In this document: positions 1-9,181 of the stretch, in pieces | Layout of the letters: the number at the start of each line of letters is the position of its first letter | Position numbering within the stretch: the stretch's first letter is position 1 | Source of the DNA: Gracilaria gracilis | Taxonomy: Eukaryota > Rhodophyta > Florideophyceae > Gracilariales > Gracilariaceae | Reading direction: 5' to 3' | NCBI GenBank assembly: GCA_030374805.1 | Contig: JARGSG010000015.1 | Coordinates: forward strand, 620,001-684,000 | Length of the DNA: 64,000 bases | Translations under genes and position numbers: made by a program | The notes under the pieces: generated by a model | Seen by the model: the letters and a program-made list of their open reading frames with translations, nothing else | Database searches by the model: none | What the model was told of the DNA's origin: nothing

Positions 1-607
1 GTGCTGGACAGAATCGTTTTTAACAACTCATTCATTCCGGGGATATTAATGTACGCTAATAGAGCACTACTCTGTAGTGCTTTGTCGAAGTTACGATATG
101 TCAGAGCGTATTTACATAAACATGTACCCTGTAACTTGGAGTACATCCTAATCCCGCTGTAGCTCGACTAACCCTAGGCACTCAGAGAATTTTCCTTCCC
201 TCTCCGTCTTACTCTCTCTTTGTTATGGGTGTCCTACACATCTTCCTTGAAGAGTATATAGTTAGACCTTTTAGACTCTGAAGGGCGGTCTACAAGATAC
301 GAGAAACTCCAGTACACTTTCTATCGCTGACATGGAAGCCTGCTTTCGATGTGAGTCTCGGTTGCGTGTCCATTTCGCTTTTTGCATCTTCGACATCGCA
401 TCGGAGTTCGACGGACCACGAGGTACTCAGAGAACACCTTTAGCATTGTTCTGCTGATTACCACGGGTAGCGCTTAAAAAAACAGAAGCACAGAGAATCA
501 ATCGCTCCTTGGGATCGGGGAGCCACATAGGAGGAAGAGGATCGAAGTAGATATCCTTCTGTTCCAACAAGGAGATGTGACAACCTTAGACTGAAGAGAT
601 ACTGCCG

Positions 608-886
608 TCAACTCACTGTTGTCGAGAGTGAAGAATCTGGAGTGGGTAAAGGTCCATGTATCTCAGGCAAATCGTTCAGGAACTCTATCAACTTTGTAAC
701 AGCATTTGTAGAAAGAGACGGGAAGGAGTACGATATCGCCCCGTATACTGCAGGAAAATTACCTTTCTTCAATCGAAACGCACAAGCGCCCTTCCCTGAG
801 ACTGCGTCTCCTCGTCTCCCATACACTAAATCCACACCTTCGGTAGATTCCCATTGGTGGACATCAAAGTCTTCAGAGTTGAGCAT
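608..886 (-). CDS. Hypothetical 92-residue open frame
   Basis: An ATG-initiated frame of 92 codons with an unremarkable, protein-like composition (mixed aromatic, acidic and Gly residues, no low complexity). I recognise no domain. A longer open frame covers the same DNA on the other strand but starts with GTG, so neither is secure. It has no neighbour that gives context, and it could equally be an exon of a larger gene or chance. Confidence 0.15.
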   Translation of the reverse strand: MLNSEDFDVHQWESTEGVDLVYGRRGDAVSGKGACAFRLKKGNFPAVYGAISYSFPSLSTNAVTKLIEFLNDLPEIHGPLPTPDSSLSTTVS

Positions 887-1280
887 AATACCCGCTCTGA
901 GCGCGTACTCTCGAGAATTGAAGAGAAGGGGAAGTGCACTAGCAGAGCAATCAGATGAAGGAGCTGTCAGAAAGAGATTAATAACATGGACGGCAATGGT
1001 ATTCGTTCACAGCAGATGCAAAAGGAAATTGTGCGAAGGAACTTACTCTGCTTCGTTTGATGTTAATGGTGTGTTGGAGGAAGGAAGTGTGATTATTAAT
1101 CTTGTAGTATGGAAGATGTGAATCACATCCCAGTCCATCTTCAGATACTCGTCAGCACTTTCTATTGCCTCTCGTGTGAGCGCCATTCGAGAAAGGTGAG
1201 GATTGTCGTGTGGCAAGGAAGAGACTCAGAGGAACTGGAAAGAAATGTCAACGAGCACCAACGGTACAGTACCGTAACGG

Positions 1281-1291
1281 TACCAAGGGTA
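1281..1291. promoter_or_regulatory. TACCAASGGTA palindrome, copy 1
   Basis: TACCAAGGGTA, one of six copies of the same interrupted palindrome in the window. Just upstream, at about 1256-1280, lies a near copy (CACCAACGGTACAG) and further GGTAC repeats, so this is the densest cluster. No gene is recognised nearby. A protein-binding site is inferred from the recurrence only. Confidence 0.35.
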
Positions 1292-2879
1292 AAGCTCGGG
1301 TTGCGTCGAAACTCGAAGGAGATTACGAATAGATTTGAAGAAGCCGTATGTGCTTTTGGTGGACTAGATTCTGCAGCAGGAAAGACAACTTGTTCTTCGA
1401 GTCGAAAGCTCCGTACCAAGTGGAACGAGCACGACTCGTTACCAGATATATGTACGTCGTGTGCAAAAAGGCGCTGGCTCAAGACTGATTACAAGAATGC
1501 ATGATTGACGCGGGCGATCTTGGGACGATTCCTTCTGTAACAGATTACACGTGCTTTGAAATTTGCATCGTGATCATCATCACTATGATTCGGCTGTAAA
1601 ACAATGAGGGTGGAAGTAACGGTTTCGGCCGTGGTCGGTGTGGTGCTAGATTCCTGCAAATTCGCACTGTGGCGGCTGAGCACCTCAACTCACAAGCATT
1701 AACCTTCGGGGTATCATAACAATATAAACGGAGCCCCTGGGAAGAAGAGTGTTGCGTTCCTAGCTAGTCATGCGGCGCCCACTTCAAAAATAAAGGATCC
1801 TTTTGAAGGTGCGGAATTGTTTCATATCGATAGATATGCACCGTTGAGATTGTCAACTTGAGAACAAGCTAAGAATTGCGAAAGAGCAGGACGAAGGATA
1901 TACGAAGGTATGTTTATATGAGGGTAGATGGACAAATGAGATTCAGGTTGTATCTGCCCATCCGGTTACCGTTGCAAAAGGGCGAGACCTGAAAGTTGCG
2001 GCCCTCCGAAGCCAGTACAAGTCATGAGGTTTTTGCAAAATATCCGTCGCGATTCTTTTGATAGATACACAACAGATAAGTTATCGATCTCACAATACTT
2101 GAATAGTTCACCGTCATCATCTCAATCCTCACCCCATGTTTGGTGCAAGGAGCCGCAAGTTTTGTTCGACACAAAACAGCCCCATAGGTTGCTTCCATTA
2201 ATCTTCCTGCTCCCGATAGAATCACGATGATCAAGCACCAAAGTTCATCATCTACCACAGAAAAGGATACAGTACACCAGGCCTGGGATACACGAACATC
2301 TTGTTTCCACATGGCGTTCGTCATGAGCCGAAAAAGAGTTTGCACTCGCATCACTATTTTCGAGCATGTTGTTTCAAGCGGCAAGATAAGTTGGCTTTCC
2401 TTCTCCATGCAACTTTTTCTGAGGAGACAAGTAGGAACATGATGAACACCACCAACTGGCTACTATGATACGTTATTTATTTTCCCATACATACGCAGAA
2501 AGTCACCTAGATAGTTGCTCCCACTTTGAACTTGCATCGCATAGAACCTAAAAAAGACGGCGACACCTTCATGGACTATGCCACTTGAGGAACATGCTGC
2601 ACATCTAGAAAAACACAACTAAAACGGAAACAACCAGTGACGGATTAATAATGGCACTGGAAACAGAAGGCCATTCACAGCTTGCAACCATTAAGAGCCA
2701 CGAGCAGTGGACACGCCCGCCATGAAATGCGTGTAGTAACGCGATTCGTATTCCTTTCAAGCGAAACGGTTTCTATTGCTAGTGAGCCGAGAGATTGATC
2801 TTGTTCAAATGCAGCACGACCCCGAAAAAAAGCGAAAGAGTAGCTCCTACGAAGATCGCGAGTGCGGGTGCAACGTTCC

Positions 2880-3462
2880 TTACAGGCTTGGAAAGGCGGA
2901 GGTATCATCCACATTCGGGACATCTTCAGTGTCCTGCCTGCCATTAACCGTCCGATGATGATCAGTTTCGTTATCGTACTGTCTGTTGTTAAAGCCACCA
3001 CGATAGGCGCCACGATAAGCGCCTCTGCCACCTCTTCCGCCTCTTCCTCTCTCTCCTCTTCCTCTGTCAGCTCTGTGTTCGAATCTTCCACGAGCTGCTC
3101 CTCGTCGTTCTCCATAGTTGCGTCGATATTCGCCGCGTCTTCTTTCGGACGGATCGGGCTTGAAGAACTTTTGGATCTCGGCGTTTCTTGCGACGGCGGC
3201 CTGGGTGGAATCCTTTATTGTCTTGTTTTGCTGTTGAGCCTTGACGGCCACTTCATGCATGATAGAGTTGTCATCGGGAGAGTTATTCTTCTTGAGCACG
3301 CTCATCTTCTCGAAGCCATCGACGCCGTCATTGGCTTGTCTGAGGCCACGGATGTTGAGAGAAGCAAGCCCTGAGGACATGGCGGCCTTCTTAGCCAAGT
3401 ACTCTTCCAAGGTGAGATCCTTCTGCTTGGGTGGTTTCTGATCTGCCTTGTGTGCATTTTCT

Positions 3463-3493
<31 letters not shown>

Positions 3494-3701
3494 TGTTGGT
3501 GTTGGTGTTGGCGGCGGCGTCGGGGCTAGGCGCGGTAGGATCGGCGCCATTCAGCTCCTCAGGGGCCTGAGCGACGGCGGCATCACGCACGTCGACGGCA
3601 GGAACTGGCGCGTCAGTGGTGGGCGCCTTCTGCGCGGCGCTGTTGTCATAAGCAACCTCAGTGTCCTCCACGTCGTCCTGCAACAGCGCGAAGGAGTTCA
3701 T
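2880..3701 (-). CDS. SERBP1/Stm1-like ribosome-associated mRNA-binding protein
   Basis: A 273-residue protein of the Stm1/SERBP1 (HABP4_PAI-RBP1) family, which sits on idle 80S ribosomes and protects them. The N-terminus MNSFALLQDDVEDTE matches the family's short 'xFALLxxDxED' start, which is why I place the start at 3701 rather than at upstream in-frame codons. A central Ala/Asp/Asn/Thr repeat is followed by the 'LTLEEYLAKK' segment and then RGG/RGR boxes (about residues 205-245) typical of RNA binding. It ends in an acidic tail closing with FPSL, like the C-terminal FPxL of plant and fungal relatives. The gene is divergent from the PsbP-like gene. The family call is firm; the exact orthology (Stm1 versus plant RGGA) is inference. 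Confidence 0.82.
3464..3513. repeat. Coding hexanucleotide repeat
   Basis: Tandem GGCGTC units merge into GGTGTT units inside the SERBP1-like gene. On the minus strand they encode alternating Ala-Asp, then Asn-Thr dipeptides, so the repeat keeps frame and its copy number can vary without breaking the protein. Confidence 0.8.
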
Positions 3702-3880
3702 CGCGAGGCAAGACGAGAGCAACAAGCGACGAGAGTGGCTGCAACACGCTACTTTACAACACGGCGGGTATACGACACAACGTACGGGCGGAGAGACGCG
3801 AGGTGCGACGCGCGTGGCGACGGCGAGCGATGCGGCGTCGTCGGGCAGCCGCAACGGAGCGTTGCATGCGCGTCGCCGTC

Positions 3881-3891
3881 TACCAACGGTA
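3881..3891. promoter_or_regulatory. TACCAASGGTA palindrome, copy 2
   Basis: TACCAACGGTA inside the divergent promoter between the SERBP1-like and PsbP-like genes. It is preceded by GTC, as in the copy at 33895, and followed by CAG, as in the near copy at about 1257. Confidence 0.4.
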
Positions 3892-4028
3892 CAGCGCGGC
3901 GCGGCGTTGCGTTTCGCGCGGCGCGCGCGCGGATCTCGGCGGCGCGGCGCGGCGCCGCGCGGCCGCTGCGTCGCCGATCGGCCAGTGTGCGCGCTGCAAG
4001 TGGCGCGCGCACAGTGGCGTGCTGCGTG

Positions 4029-4036
4029 CCAATTGG
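4029..4036. promoter_or_regulatory. Palindromic CCAAT box
   Basis: CCAATTGG reads CCAAT on both strands and lies 107 nt upstream of the PsbP-like start and about 330 nt from the SERBP1-like start. NF-Y-type factors are known to bind CCAAT; that one palindromic site serves both genes is inference. Confidence 0.4.
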
Positions 4037-4041
4037 TTAGC

Positions 4042-4064
4042 CGCGCGCGCGCGCGCGCGCGCGC
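4042..4064. repeat. Alternating (CG)n tract
   Basis: 23 nt of uninterrupted alternating C and G next to the palindromic CCAAT box. Such tracts are known to adopt Z-DNA under negative supercoiling; whether this one does is not shown by sequence. Confidence 0.8.
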
Positions 4065-4142
4065 TGCATCTCGCGGCGCGTTTTGGAGCTTCGTCCTCGT
4101 CGCGCCTTTGAGTTTCCGCGCACAATTCGCTCCTTCATCCAC

Positions 4143-4790
4143 ATGGATTCTGCACGCGCCGCGTTCGTTTCTGCCGCACGGCCGCTTCAGCTGCGCGGGG
4201 GTCGCCCGAGGCGGCGCGTTTGCGTCGCGCGCCCGGTCATGACGGCGGACGCTGGCTTGTCGGCGCGTCGCGTGTCTCGTCGCGCGTTCTCTGCGTGGCT
4301 TTCCGCGCTGCCGTTGCTGCCGCTGCTGCCCGCGAACGCGGCCGATATCTCGGGGCTGGTCACGCCGTACAGGGACTTACCGAAGGGCTTCACAATTCTG
4401 CGGCCCAATGGGTGGAACGAGTTCGAGGCGATGCAGGATAACTACGACATCAAGTGGCAGGATGTGATCCAGTCGCTGGAGTTTGTCACCGTGTTGACGT
4501 CGCCGGTGGCTAGCAATAAGACTTTGGGCGATCTTGGTTCTGCCGAGTCTGTGGGTGACAAGCTTGCACAAGCCAGAGGTGGCAAGCTGGTTCGCGCCGT
4601 GGAGAAGGATATCGAAGGCATTCCCGCGTACTTGTTGGAGATTAAGCGTGAAAGTGCTCATCAACTAACACTACTCACAGTCAACAAGCAAAAGTTGTAT
4701 TCGGTAAACGCCAGTTGTTCGGAAAAGCGCTGGGGCAAGAGAGAGAAGCTGCTCCGCGGTGTGGTAGATTCGTTCCGACCAAAGCTTTGA
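4143..4790 (+). CDS. PsbP-domain thylakoid lumen protein
   Basis: A 215-residue PsbP-family protein, predicted in the thylakoid lumen, where family members assist photosystem II assembly or stability. The start at 4143 gives a transit peptide with Phe at residue 8 (MDSARAAF). A twin-arginine lumen signal follows (RRAFSAWLSALPLLPLLPANA, about residues 45-65), ending in an AxA-like cleavage site. The mature part shows PsbP landmarks: a 'YRDLPKGFTILRPNGWNEF' opening, 'VTVLTSPV' and a C-terminal 'EKLLRGVVDSFRP'. No intron is needed. It is divergent from the SERBP1-like gene and convergent with MIC10. It could be a PsbP-like (PPL) or PsbP-domain (PPD) paralogue rather than a true oxygen-evolving subunit; sequence alone does not separate these. 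Confidence 0.85.
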   Translation: MDSARAAFVSAARPLQLRGGRPRRRVCVARPVMTADAGLSARRVSRRAFSAWLSALPLLPLLPANAADISGLVTPYRDLPKGFTILRPNGWNEFEAMQDNYDIKWQDVIQSLEFVTVLTSPVASNKTLGDLGSAESVGDKLAQARGGKLVRAVEKDIEGIPAYLLEIKRESAHQLTLLTVNKQKLYSVNASCSEKRWGKREKLLRGVVDSFRPKL

Positions 4791-4995
4791 ATGCACTTTT
4801 ATCAGTAGATTGCTCCGTTTTTATACATAACAGCTTTAATCGCGGAAAGAGCTTCAACTGTTGATCTTCAGTAAAGCATTTTGAAAGTAACAGCTGTACA
4901 AACGAGTACGCCCACTTGTGTTTTTATGGCGTTTCCGAACCGTTCTATTCCGAACGCTGTTTCAAAACAGCTAACAGCAAACAAGATGCTTTTTT

Positions 4996-5345
4996 CTAGA
5001 TCTCAGCTTTCGCAGGCGCAGCAGTGCTCGATAATTCTTCAAAGTCGCGCTTCGCTTCCGCGTACGTGATACCGATACCAGTACCAGTACCAACTCCAAT
5101 GATCATCGATCGAATTCCCACACCACCTACACAAAAAAAAATGGTAGTTTGAACAAATCAAACGCAGTTAGCGACAACGAGTATACGCGACCATGACGTT
5201 CGCCAAAGCAGCGTGAAATCAACAACGTACGAAACATGAGCGCAGCGACGATTCCGCCGGCGATCGCGCCGTACGCCATGCGCTTGATGCCCTTTTCAAG
5301 CGCGGAGTCCCATTTCTCTGCCACCTTGAGCTCACTCGATACCAT
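4996..5345 (-). CDS. MIC10: MICOS subunit Mic10 (two exons)
   Basis: Exons 5345-5231 and 5126-4996 are joined across a 104-nt intron with GTACGT donor and TGTAG acceptor, giving an 81-residue protein in frame. Mic10 is the small inner-membrane hairpin protein that bends cristae junctions in mitochondria. Visible hallmarks are 'EKWDSALEKG', a first membrane segment with Gly spacing (GAIAGGIVAALMF), a short loop FRGVGIR, and a second segment with the diagnostic GVGTGTGIG glycine motif. A short tail with 'YAEAKRDFEEL' follows. The intron falls exactly in the loop between the two helices. Read without splicing, the protein would lose the second helix, which is why the gene is easily missed. It is divergent from LTO1. 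Confidence 0.88.
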
Positions 5346-5698
5346 GATGAAGAACGTGCGGGGAGAGCGCTTAGAGGGGAACGGGCGAACACAATCGGCT
5401 CAGCGCAGCTGCAGCGTGTGCTTCTGCTGTCGGTGGGCGCCTTTGCACAACGGATCCAGGGCTTGGATTCCAGGACGCGCGCGGCCACGCAGCACGCGTC
5501 GGTGCGTCGCACAAGGGCTGCGCTTTCGCAGCCAAAATGTGCCAAAAGTTTTCAATTTTCGGTGCCGAGATTGCGCTTCGTGCGTTGCTCGACAAGCATC
5601 ATGCTTGACCATGCTTGATGATCACTGCTCTGTGCGCGGGGCAAGTGCGGGTGCGAGGCGTGCACCGAAGGGTAAGCTCTCTGGCGCTGCACTTGACG

Positions 5699-6133
5699 AT
5701 GGCGTCTCCGTCGCACAAAGACGAGCTGGACAGCATCATCGATCTAGAGAAGACGTTCGAGAACGAGGGCAGAGAAGCGGCGTCTGAGGCGGGCGCCACG
5801 GCCGGGTACCGCGAGGGGCGGCAGCTAGGCTGGAGCAGCGGCGTTTCGCTATGTTCTGAGGTGGAATTCTACCACGGGGCAGCGGGCGCGATCATCTCGC
5901 TTCACCACAGCTTCCCGAACCTGATCAACAAAAACGCAAAGAAGGCGGCCGAAACGCTGATCAGACGGTGCGAACGCTCGCCGCTAGGCTTGGTGGGGAA
6001 CGACGATTCGGTGGATATGCTGGCTCTCGTGAGTGAGGTGCGCAATTTATTCAAACAGATGACGGCGGTGCAGGGGTTGGTGGGCGTTCGTTTCGACAGC
6101 GCAGATTCAAAGTTGAGCGATCTAAGCTTCTAA
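5699..6133 (+). CDS. LTO1: LTO1/ORAOV1-like Fe-S adaptor protein
   Basis: 144 residues with the deca-GX3 pattern of the Yae1/Lto1 family: glycines at four-residue spacing from about residue 24 to 60, in the stretch running from 'EGREAASEAG' to 'VEFYHG'. In yeast and human, Lto1 with Yae1 recruits the cytosolic Fe-S assembly machinery to the ribosome recycling factor ABCE1/Rli1. The start at 5699 fits the family's short acidic N-terminus (LDSIIDLEKTFENEG); longer upstream reading is not supported. The stop codon lies 1 nt from the stop of the convergent hypothetical gene, so the two 3' UTRs must overlap. It is divergent from MIC10. Confidence 0.82.
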   Translation: MASPSHKDELDSIIDLEKTFENEGREAASEAGATAGYREGRQLGWSSGVSLCSEVEFYHGAAGAIISLHHSFPNLINKNAKKAAETLIRRCERSPLGLVGNDDSVDMLALVSEVRNLFKQMTAVQGLVGVRFDSADSKLSDLSF

Positions 6134-6134
6134 C

Positions 6135-6770
6135 TCACCGTCTCCTGCGTGAAATGGTGCGTGAAATGGGCGCTTTGTTGAGCGTGGCCCTGGACGCACG
6201 GCGGGAAGCAAGCTGTCGAATGGACACGTCGTGATCATCACTATCATCCGGCTGCTCACTGTCCGATTCACTACGCGCACCATTATGGTCGCTATCACTT
6301 TGCACGCGCTGCAAGCGTCTGGCAGCGAGCGGCAGCATGGTGTCGGGCCTGTCGCGGCGCGCGTCCCTATTCTCCACTCGCTGCATCTCGGCCCTGGCGG
6401 CATCGACACGCTCGCGCGCCCTGGCGGCGGCGGCAGCCACCTGCACCAACGTCTGTTCCTTGTCCAGATCGACGGCTCGCACCACGCTGGACAGCAGCGC
6501 GTCGGCGCGCCCGGTGGGCGGCAAGCGGCCCCTCATCGCGCGCCAGAACAGCGCGCGTGTAAGCGCGCGCGACGGCGTCTGCGGATGGCCGGGCGGCGCG
6601 CGCACGCTGCTGACCATGTCCAGCAGCAGCGCGCGGCGCAGCGCGCTCTCGCGCGGCGGGCGCGGCGTGCGCAGCGGCAGCCGCGCGTGCAGCGGCGCGG
6701 CCGGCCGGTACAGCCGGCACTGACACACGGGCAGCGACGTGAACGGGCACGCCAAGTGAAAGGTGCGCAT
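6135..6770 (-). CDS. Hypothetical Arg-rich protein
   Basis: A 211-residue frame starting at the ATG at 6770. I recognise no domain. The N-terminus contains a Cys/Pro segment (CPFTSLPVCQC), the middle has a short helical region (VQVAAAAARARERVDAARAE), and the C-terminus is a Ser/Asp cluster followed by Arg/Ser repeats suggesting nuclear or RNA-linked function (inference). Composition is strongly GC-driven, so part of the length could be spurious. It is convergent with LTO1 and divergent from the CDK inhibitor. Confidence 0.4.
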   Translation of the reverse strand: MRTFHLACPFTSLPVCQCRLYRPAAPLHARLPLRTPRPPRESALRRALLLDMVSSVRAPPGHPQTPSRALTRALFWRAMRGRLPPTGRADALLSSVVRAVDLDKEQTLVQVAAAAARARERVDAARAEMQRVENRDARRDRPDTMLPLAARRLQRVQSDSDHNGARSESDSEQPDDSDDHDVSIRQLASRRASRATLNKAPISRTISRRRR

Positions 6771-7524
6771 GGCGCCAACGGACGACGGAGACGCGGACGA
6801 GCGCGCGCCGACCAGTTGCTTCGTGCGTTGCGTCGTGGGCGCGCACTCGCGAGCGCTGGCGCGCGTCCAAGGCGACAGCCGCGCGCGCGCATGACGCGCA
6901 GATATTTGCGCCGCCCGCGGTTTTTTTTTTCTTTCATCCGTCAGCCCCCTGGCGGGCTCCCTGGCGGGCTCCCAGGCGGACGCGCAGTTCCACGCGACAT
7001 GTGTGCACCCGGTTGTGCACAGCCCGTGTCGCACGTTCCATAGCTTGCACTAACCTGATATCTATTTTGCACCACTGCCCGGCGCAGTCGGCACCGGCCG
7101 GCAGCCAGCTGTGCACATCTCGATTCGATATGCCCGCTCTCGTGCAGTGCACCAAGCTAATGAGTTGCGCCACTGTCCCGCACAGTCCGCACCGGCCGGC
7201 AGCCAGCTGTGCACGTCTCGAATCGCTTGTCCTCGCGCGCCTCGTGCTGCTGTTCCACCCCGACGCGCGTTCGCTGGCGGCGCGGGTCTCGAGTGGCGGT
7301 GCGCGCTCAACCCTCAACTCCGCACTTGGAATTTCAAAAAAACGCGCGTGTGGAGCGCGCGCGCTGCGCGTCATGCTGCGCCGCCCCTCAAGCTGCGCGC
7401 GGCTAACGCACGTCGCGCTATTTATTGTCGATGCGCTCGCGCGCATACGCGCCGCAGCTCCGCGCCGATGCCTCCGTCGTCTGCCACTTGCTCAACTACC
7501 AAGCTATAGATACTTTACTCAGCA
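6771..7524. promoter_or_regulatory. Intergenic region upstream of CDK inhibitor
   Basis: 754 nt between divergent starts. It holds two exact tandem copies of CTGGCGGGCTCC (6949-6972), two 59-nt direct repeats (7069-7127 and 7167-7225) and five GTGCAC hexamers between 7003 and 7214. A TATTTA element lies near 7420. No coding sequence is recognised. Confidence 0.45.
7069..7225. repeat. Pair of 59-nt direct repeats
   Basis: Units 7069-7127 and 7167-7225 align without gaps with 7 differences. Each carries GGCACCGG/CGCACCGG, CGGCAGCCAGCTGTGCAC and a CTCGAWTCG end. They lie in the promoter of the CDK inhibitor and look like a duplicated regulatory block (inference). Confidence 0.8.
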
Positions 7525-7848
7525 ATGGCGTCTCCGAAAGCTACCAGCTCGTCCTCCTCCAAACGCCGCCGAACCGTGCAGTCGTCTCAGTCGCCGTCAC
7601 GACGTACCTCGCCCTCCACCAAGCGTAAGCGGCCGCCGCACAAGCTTGTCGCAGCCCCGCGCTTGCAGATCGGTGAAATCGAACCGCCTACCTCCGCGCA
7701 CACCAACGCCAATGTGGACGCGCTGCGCCGACAGGTCGAGTCGTCTGCCGCCAACCGCTTCCGGGACAAGTGGGGCTTCGACGTATTCAATGGCGAGCCT
7801 GTGTCAGATTCAAAGTGGCAGTGGCAATCATCGCCACATATCGGTTAA
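7525..7848 (+). CDS. KIP/KRP-type cyclin-dependent kinase inhibitor
   Basis: A 107-residue protein with a basic Ser-rich N-terminus containing two nuclear-localisation-like clusters (KRRR, KRKR). It ends in a motif matching the CDK-binding half of the p27Kip1/plant KRP inhibitory domain: 'NRFRDKWGFDVFNGEP' then 'KWQW'. In p27 and KRPs this segment (KWNFDF...PLEGKYEW) inserts into the kinase lobe. The preceding 'VDALRRQVESSAANRF' resembles the linker helix. The protein is short and lacks an obvious cyclin-docking RxL motif of animal type. Placement at the C-terminus is as in plant KRPs. It is convergent with AHA1. Family assignment rests on one motif but the spacing is characteristic. Confidence 0.7.
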   Translation: MASPKATSSSSSKRRRTVQSSQSPSRRTSPSTKRKRPPHKLVAAPRLQIGEIEPPTSAHTNANVDALRRQVESSAANRFRDKWGFDVFNGEPVSDSKWQWQSSPHIG

Positions 7849-8072
7849 GCACTCATCACCACCGGTTTTTTGACCGAGTTGCTCCAAAAATTTCTCTAAC
7901 CGTCCGTCACACACCCAAAACTCTCCGCCCGTTCCTCTCCCCACCCCCTCACCCCCTCAATCCCCCCCCCTCCGTTTTTTCGTCTGTCACTTACTTGCTT
8001 CTTTGCTGCTTTACTCCTATTGTGAGGTAAAACCAAACAGTTTGCTGTATTCACCGCCGCTGTGTTTCAAAT

Positions 8073-9074
8073 TTACAAAAACTTTGATGCGCTTCCCCAC
8101 CCCATCACTACCTTCATTGCCTGCAGAATCTGTACGCGCCAAAAGCCCTCCGTCTTCGACGCCATCGCCTTTGGCACGTCTTCAATAGTGATGCCTACTT
8201 CTGTCTTTCCGTCCTCCTCGTCAATGTCAACAGTGGCCACTCCGGCCGTCGCTTCATCCCCCCAGCTGTCTAACTTCCACTGCATCACCACTTGCTTCCC
8301 CTGTTCCAACCGCAAGAACGTCGCCTTCACCACCCCGTTCATCAGTGTCTGTTTTCCACCTACCGTCGCTTCTGACACCGCTTTGCACCGCGTGATTGCT
8401 TCCAATCGTCGCACGTCCGTCAGCGCCAGGTACACATCCATTGCGGAGCACGTGAACACGTCTTTCATGACCACGAGTGTCAGGTTACTCTCCTTGCGAG
8501 CCTTTGGCTTCTGATTCATGCCCGTGCGCAGATAGTCCGTCACTTTGCTCTCATTCTCTTTCTTCTTGCTTGGCTTACGCAGTCCATCCACCGCCTGTCC
8601 AGCGCCTTCGTGCATCTCCTTTATGAAGATGCCACACTGCTCTTTCATGATAGGCACCACTTTTTTCATAAACTGCTGCTTTGCGCCGGAATCCTTCTTC
8701 GCCTTGGCGTCGAACGTGGCAGTGACCTCGGGGTCCTCGTCGAACAGCTCGAATTTGAATTCTCCGTGCGCTCGTTCCTCCTCATCATCCGCATCTGTGC
8801 TCCATTTGCCCACCACCTTGAGGTCGTACAGCACCTTGAGGACGCCCTTTCTATTGTACAATGTTGCGTCGCCCTCAACGGAGTCAATGGACTGCACAGC
8901 CACGACAGTGTCGCCGTAGTCGCACGAGCAGACGGAGTGGTTCACAAGCTCCTTGATTCTCTGCTGCGCCCACATTGTCACATCCCTATCTTCCCAATGC
9001 CAGCCGTTTACGTTTCGTCCGTCATTCCTCTCGCGCACAACCCATCGAGGGTCGCCCTCCCCCTGCAGCGCCAT
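8073..9074 (-). CDS. AHA1: Activator of Hsp90 ATPase (Aha1)
   Basis: A 333-residue Aha1 orthologue that binds Hsp90 and stimulates its ATPase in the cytosol. The N-terminal domain (about residues 1-160) opens with 'GEGDPRWVVRERNDGRNVN' and 'WHWEDRDV', diagnostic of the family. The linker is Lys-rich, and the C-terminal AHSA1/START-like domain (about 190-333) carries 'DVFTCSAMDVYLALTDVRR' and ends 'GFWRVQILQAMKVVMGWG'. The start at 9074 matches the conserved 'MxxxGEGDPRW' start; an in-frame ATG five codons upstream is less likely. The gene is head-to-head with p23, another Hsp90 co-chaperone, with 107 nt between the two start codons. Confidence 0.95.
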   Translation of the reverse strand: MALQGEGDPRWVVRERNDGRNVNGWHWEDRDVTMWAQQRIKELVNHSVCSCDYGDTVVAVQSIDSVEGDATLYNRKGVLKVLYDLKVVGKWSTDADDEEERAHGEFKFELFDEDPEVTATFDAKAKKDSGAKQQFMKKVVPIMKEQCGIFIKEMHEGAGQAVDGLRKPSKKKENESKVTDYLRTGMNQKPKARKESNLTLVVMKDVFTCSAMDVYLALTDVRRLEAITRCKAVSEATVGGKQTLMNGVVKATFLRLEQGKQVVMQWKLDSWGDEATAGVATVDIDEEDGKTEVGITIEDVPKAMASKTEGFWRVQILQAMKVVMGWGSASKFL

Positions 9075-9181
9075 CGTTCTCTCTCCCAAAGAACTCCGAG
9101 CTTCGAGCTTCGCTTCACGGCGTTGTGCACTTCAAGTGCTTCGCAGAGCTACTTTCAGTGCGAGGCGAAGGTGAAGGACGA

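Larger units (their letters stand above)
1..2879. other. Gene-poor left end
   Basis: No protein family is recognisable on either strand across this 2.9 kb. The open frames are short, overlap on opposite strands and mostly lack a credible ATG. The composition is close to balanced, unlike the GC-rich promoters further right. A cluster of GGTAC-containing palindromes lies at about 1256-1291. The stretch may hold 5' or 3' parts of a gene outside the window, or decayed transposon sequence; I cannot tell which. Confidence 0.5.
3702..4142. promoter_or_regulatory. GC-rich divergent promoter, SERBP1-like / PsbP-like
   Basis: 441 nt separate two divergent start codons. The stretch is dense in CpG and GCGC and holds a TACCAACGGTA palindrome (3881-3891), a palindromic CCAAT box (4029-4036) and an alternating CG tract (4042-4064). 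Long open frames here on both strands are composition artefacts. Bidirectional promoter activity is inferred from the gene layout. Confidence 0.6.

Noticed and set aside
3450-4242. Several long Arg/Ala-rich frames between the SERBP1-like and PsbP-like genes
   Set aside because: They overlap on both strands in CpG-rich promoter DNA and match no family.
9075-9181. Heat-shock element between AHA1 and p23
   Set aside because: TTC and GAA words occur, but not in the regular 5-bp alternation needed for a convincing element.
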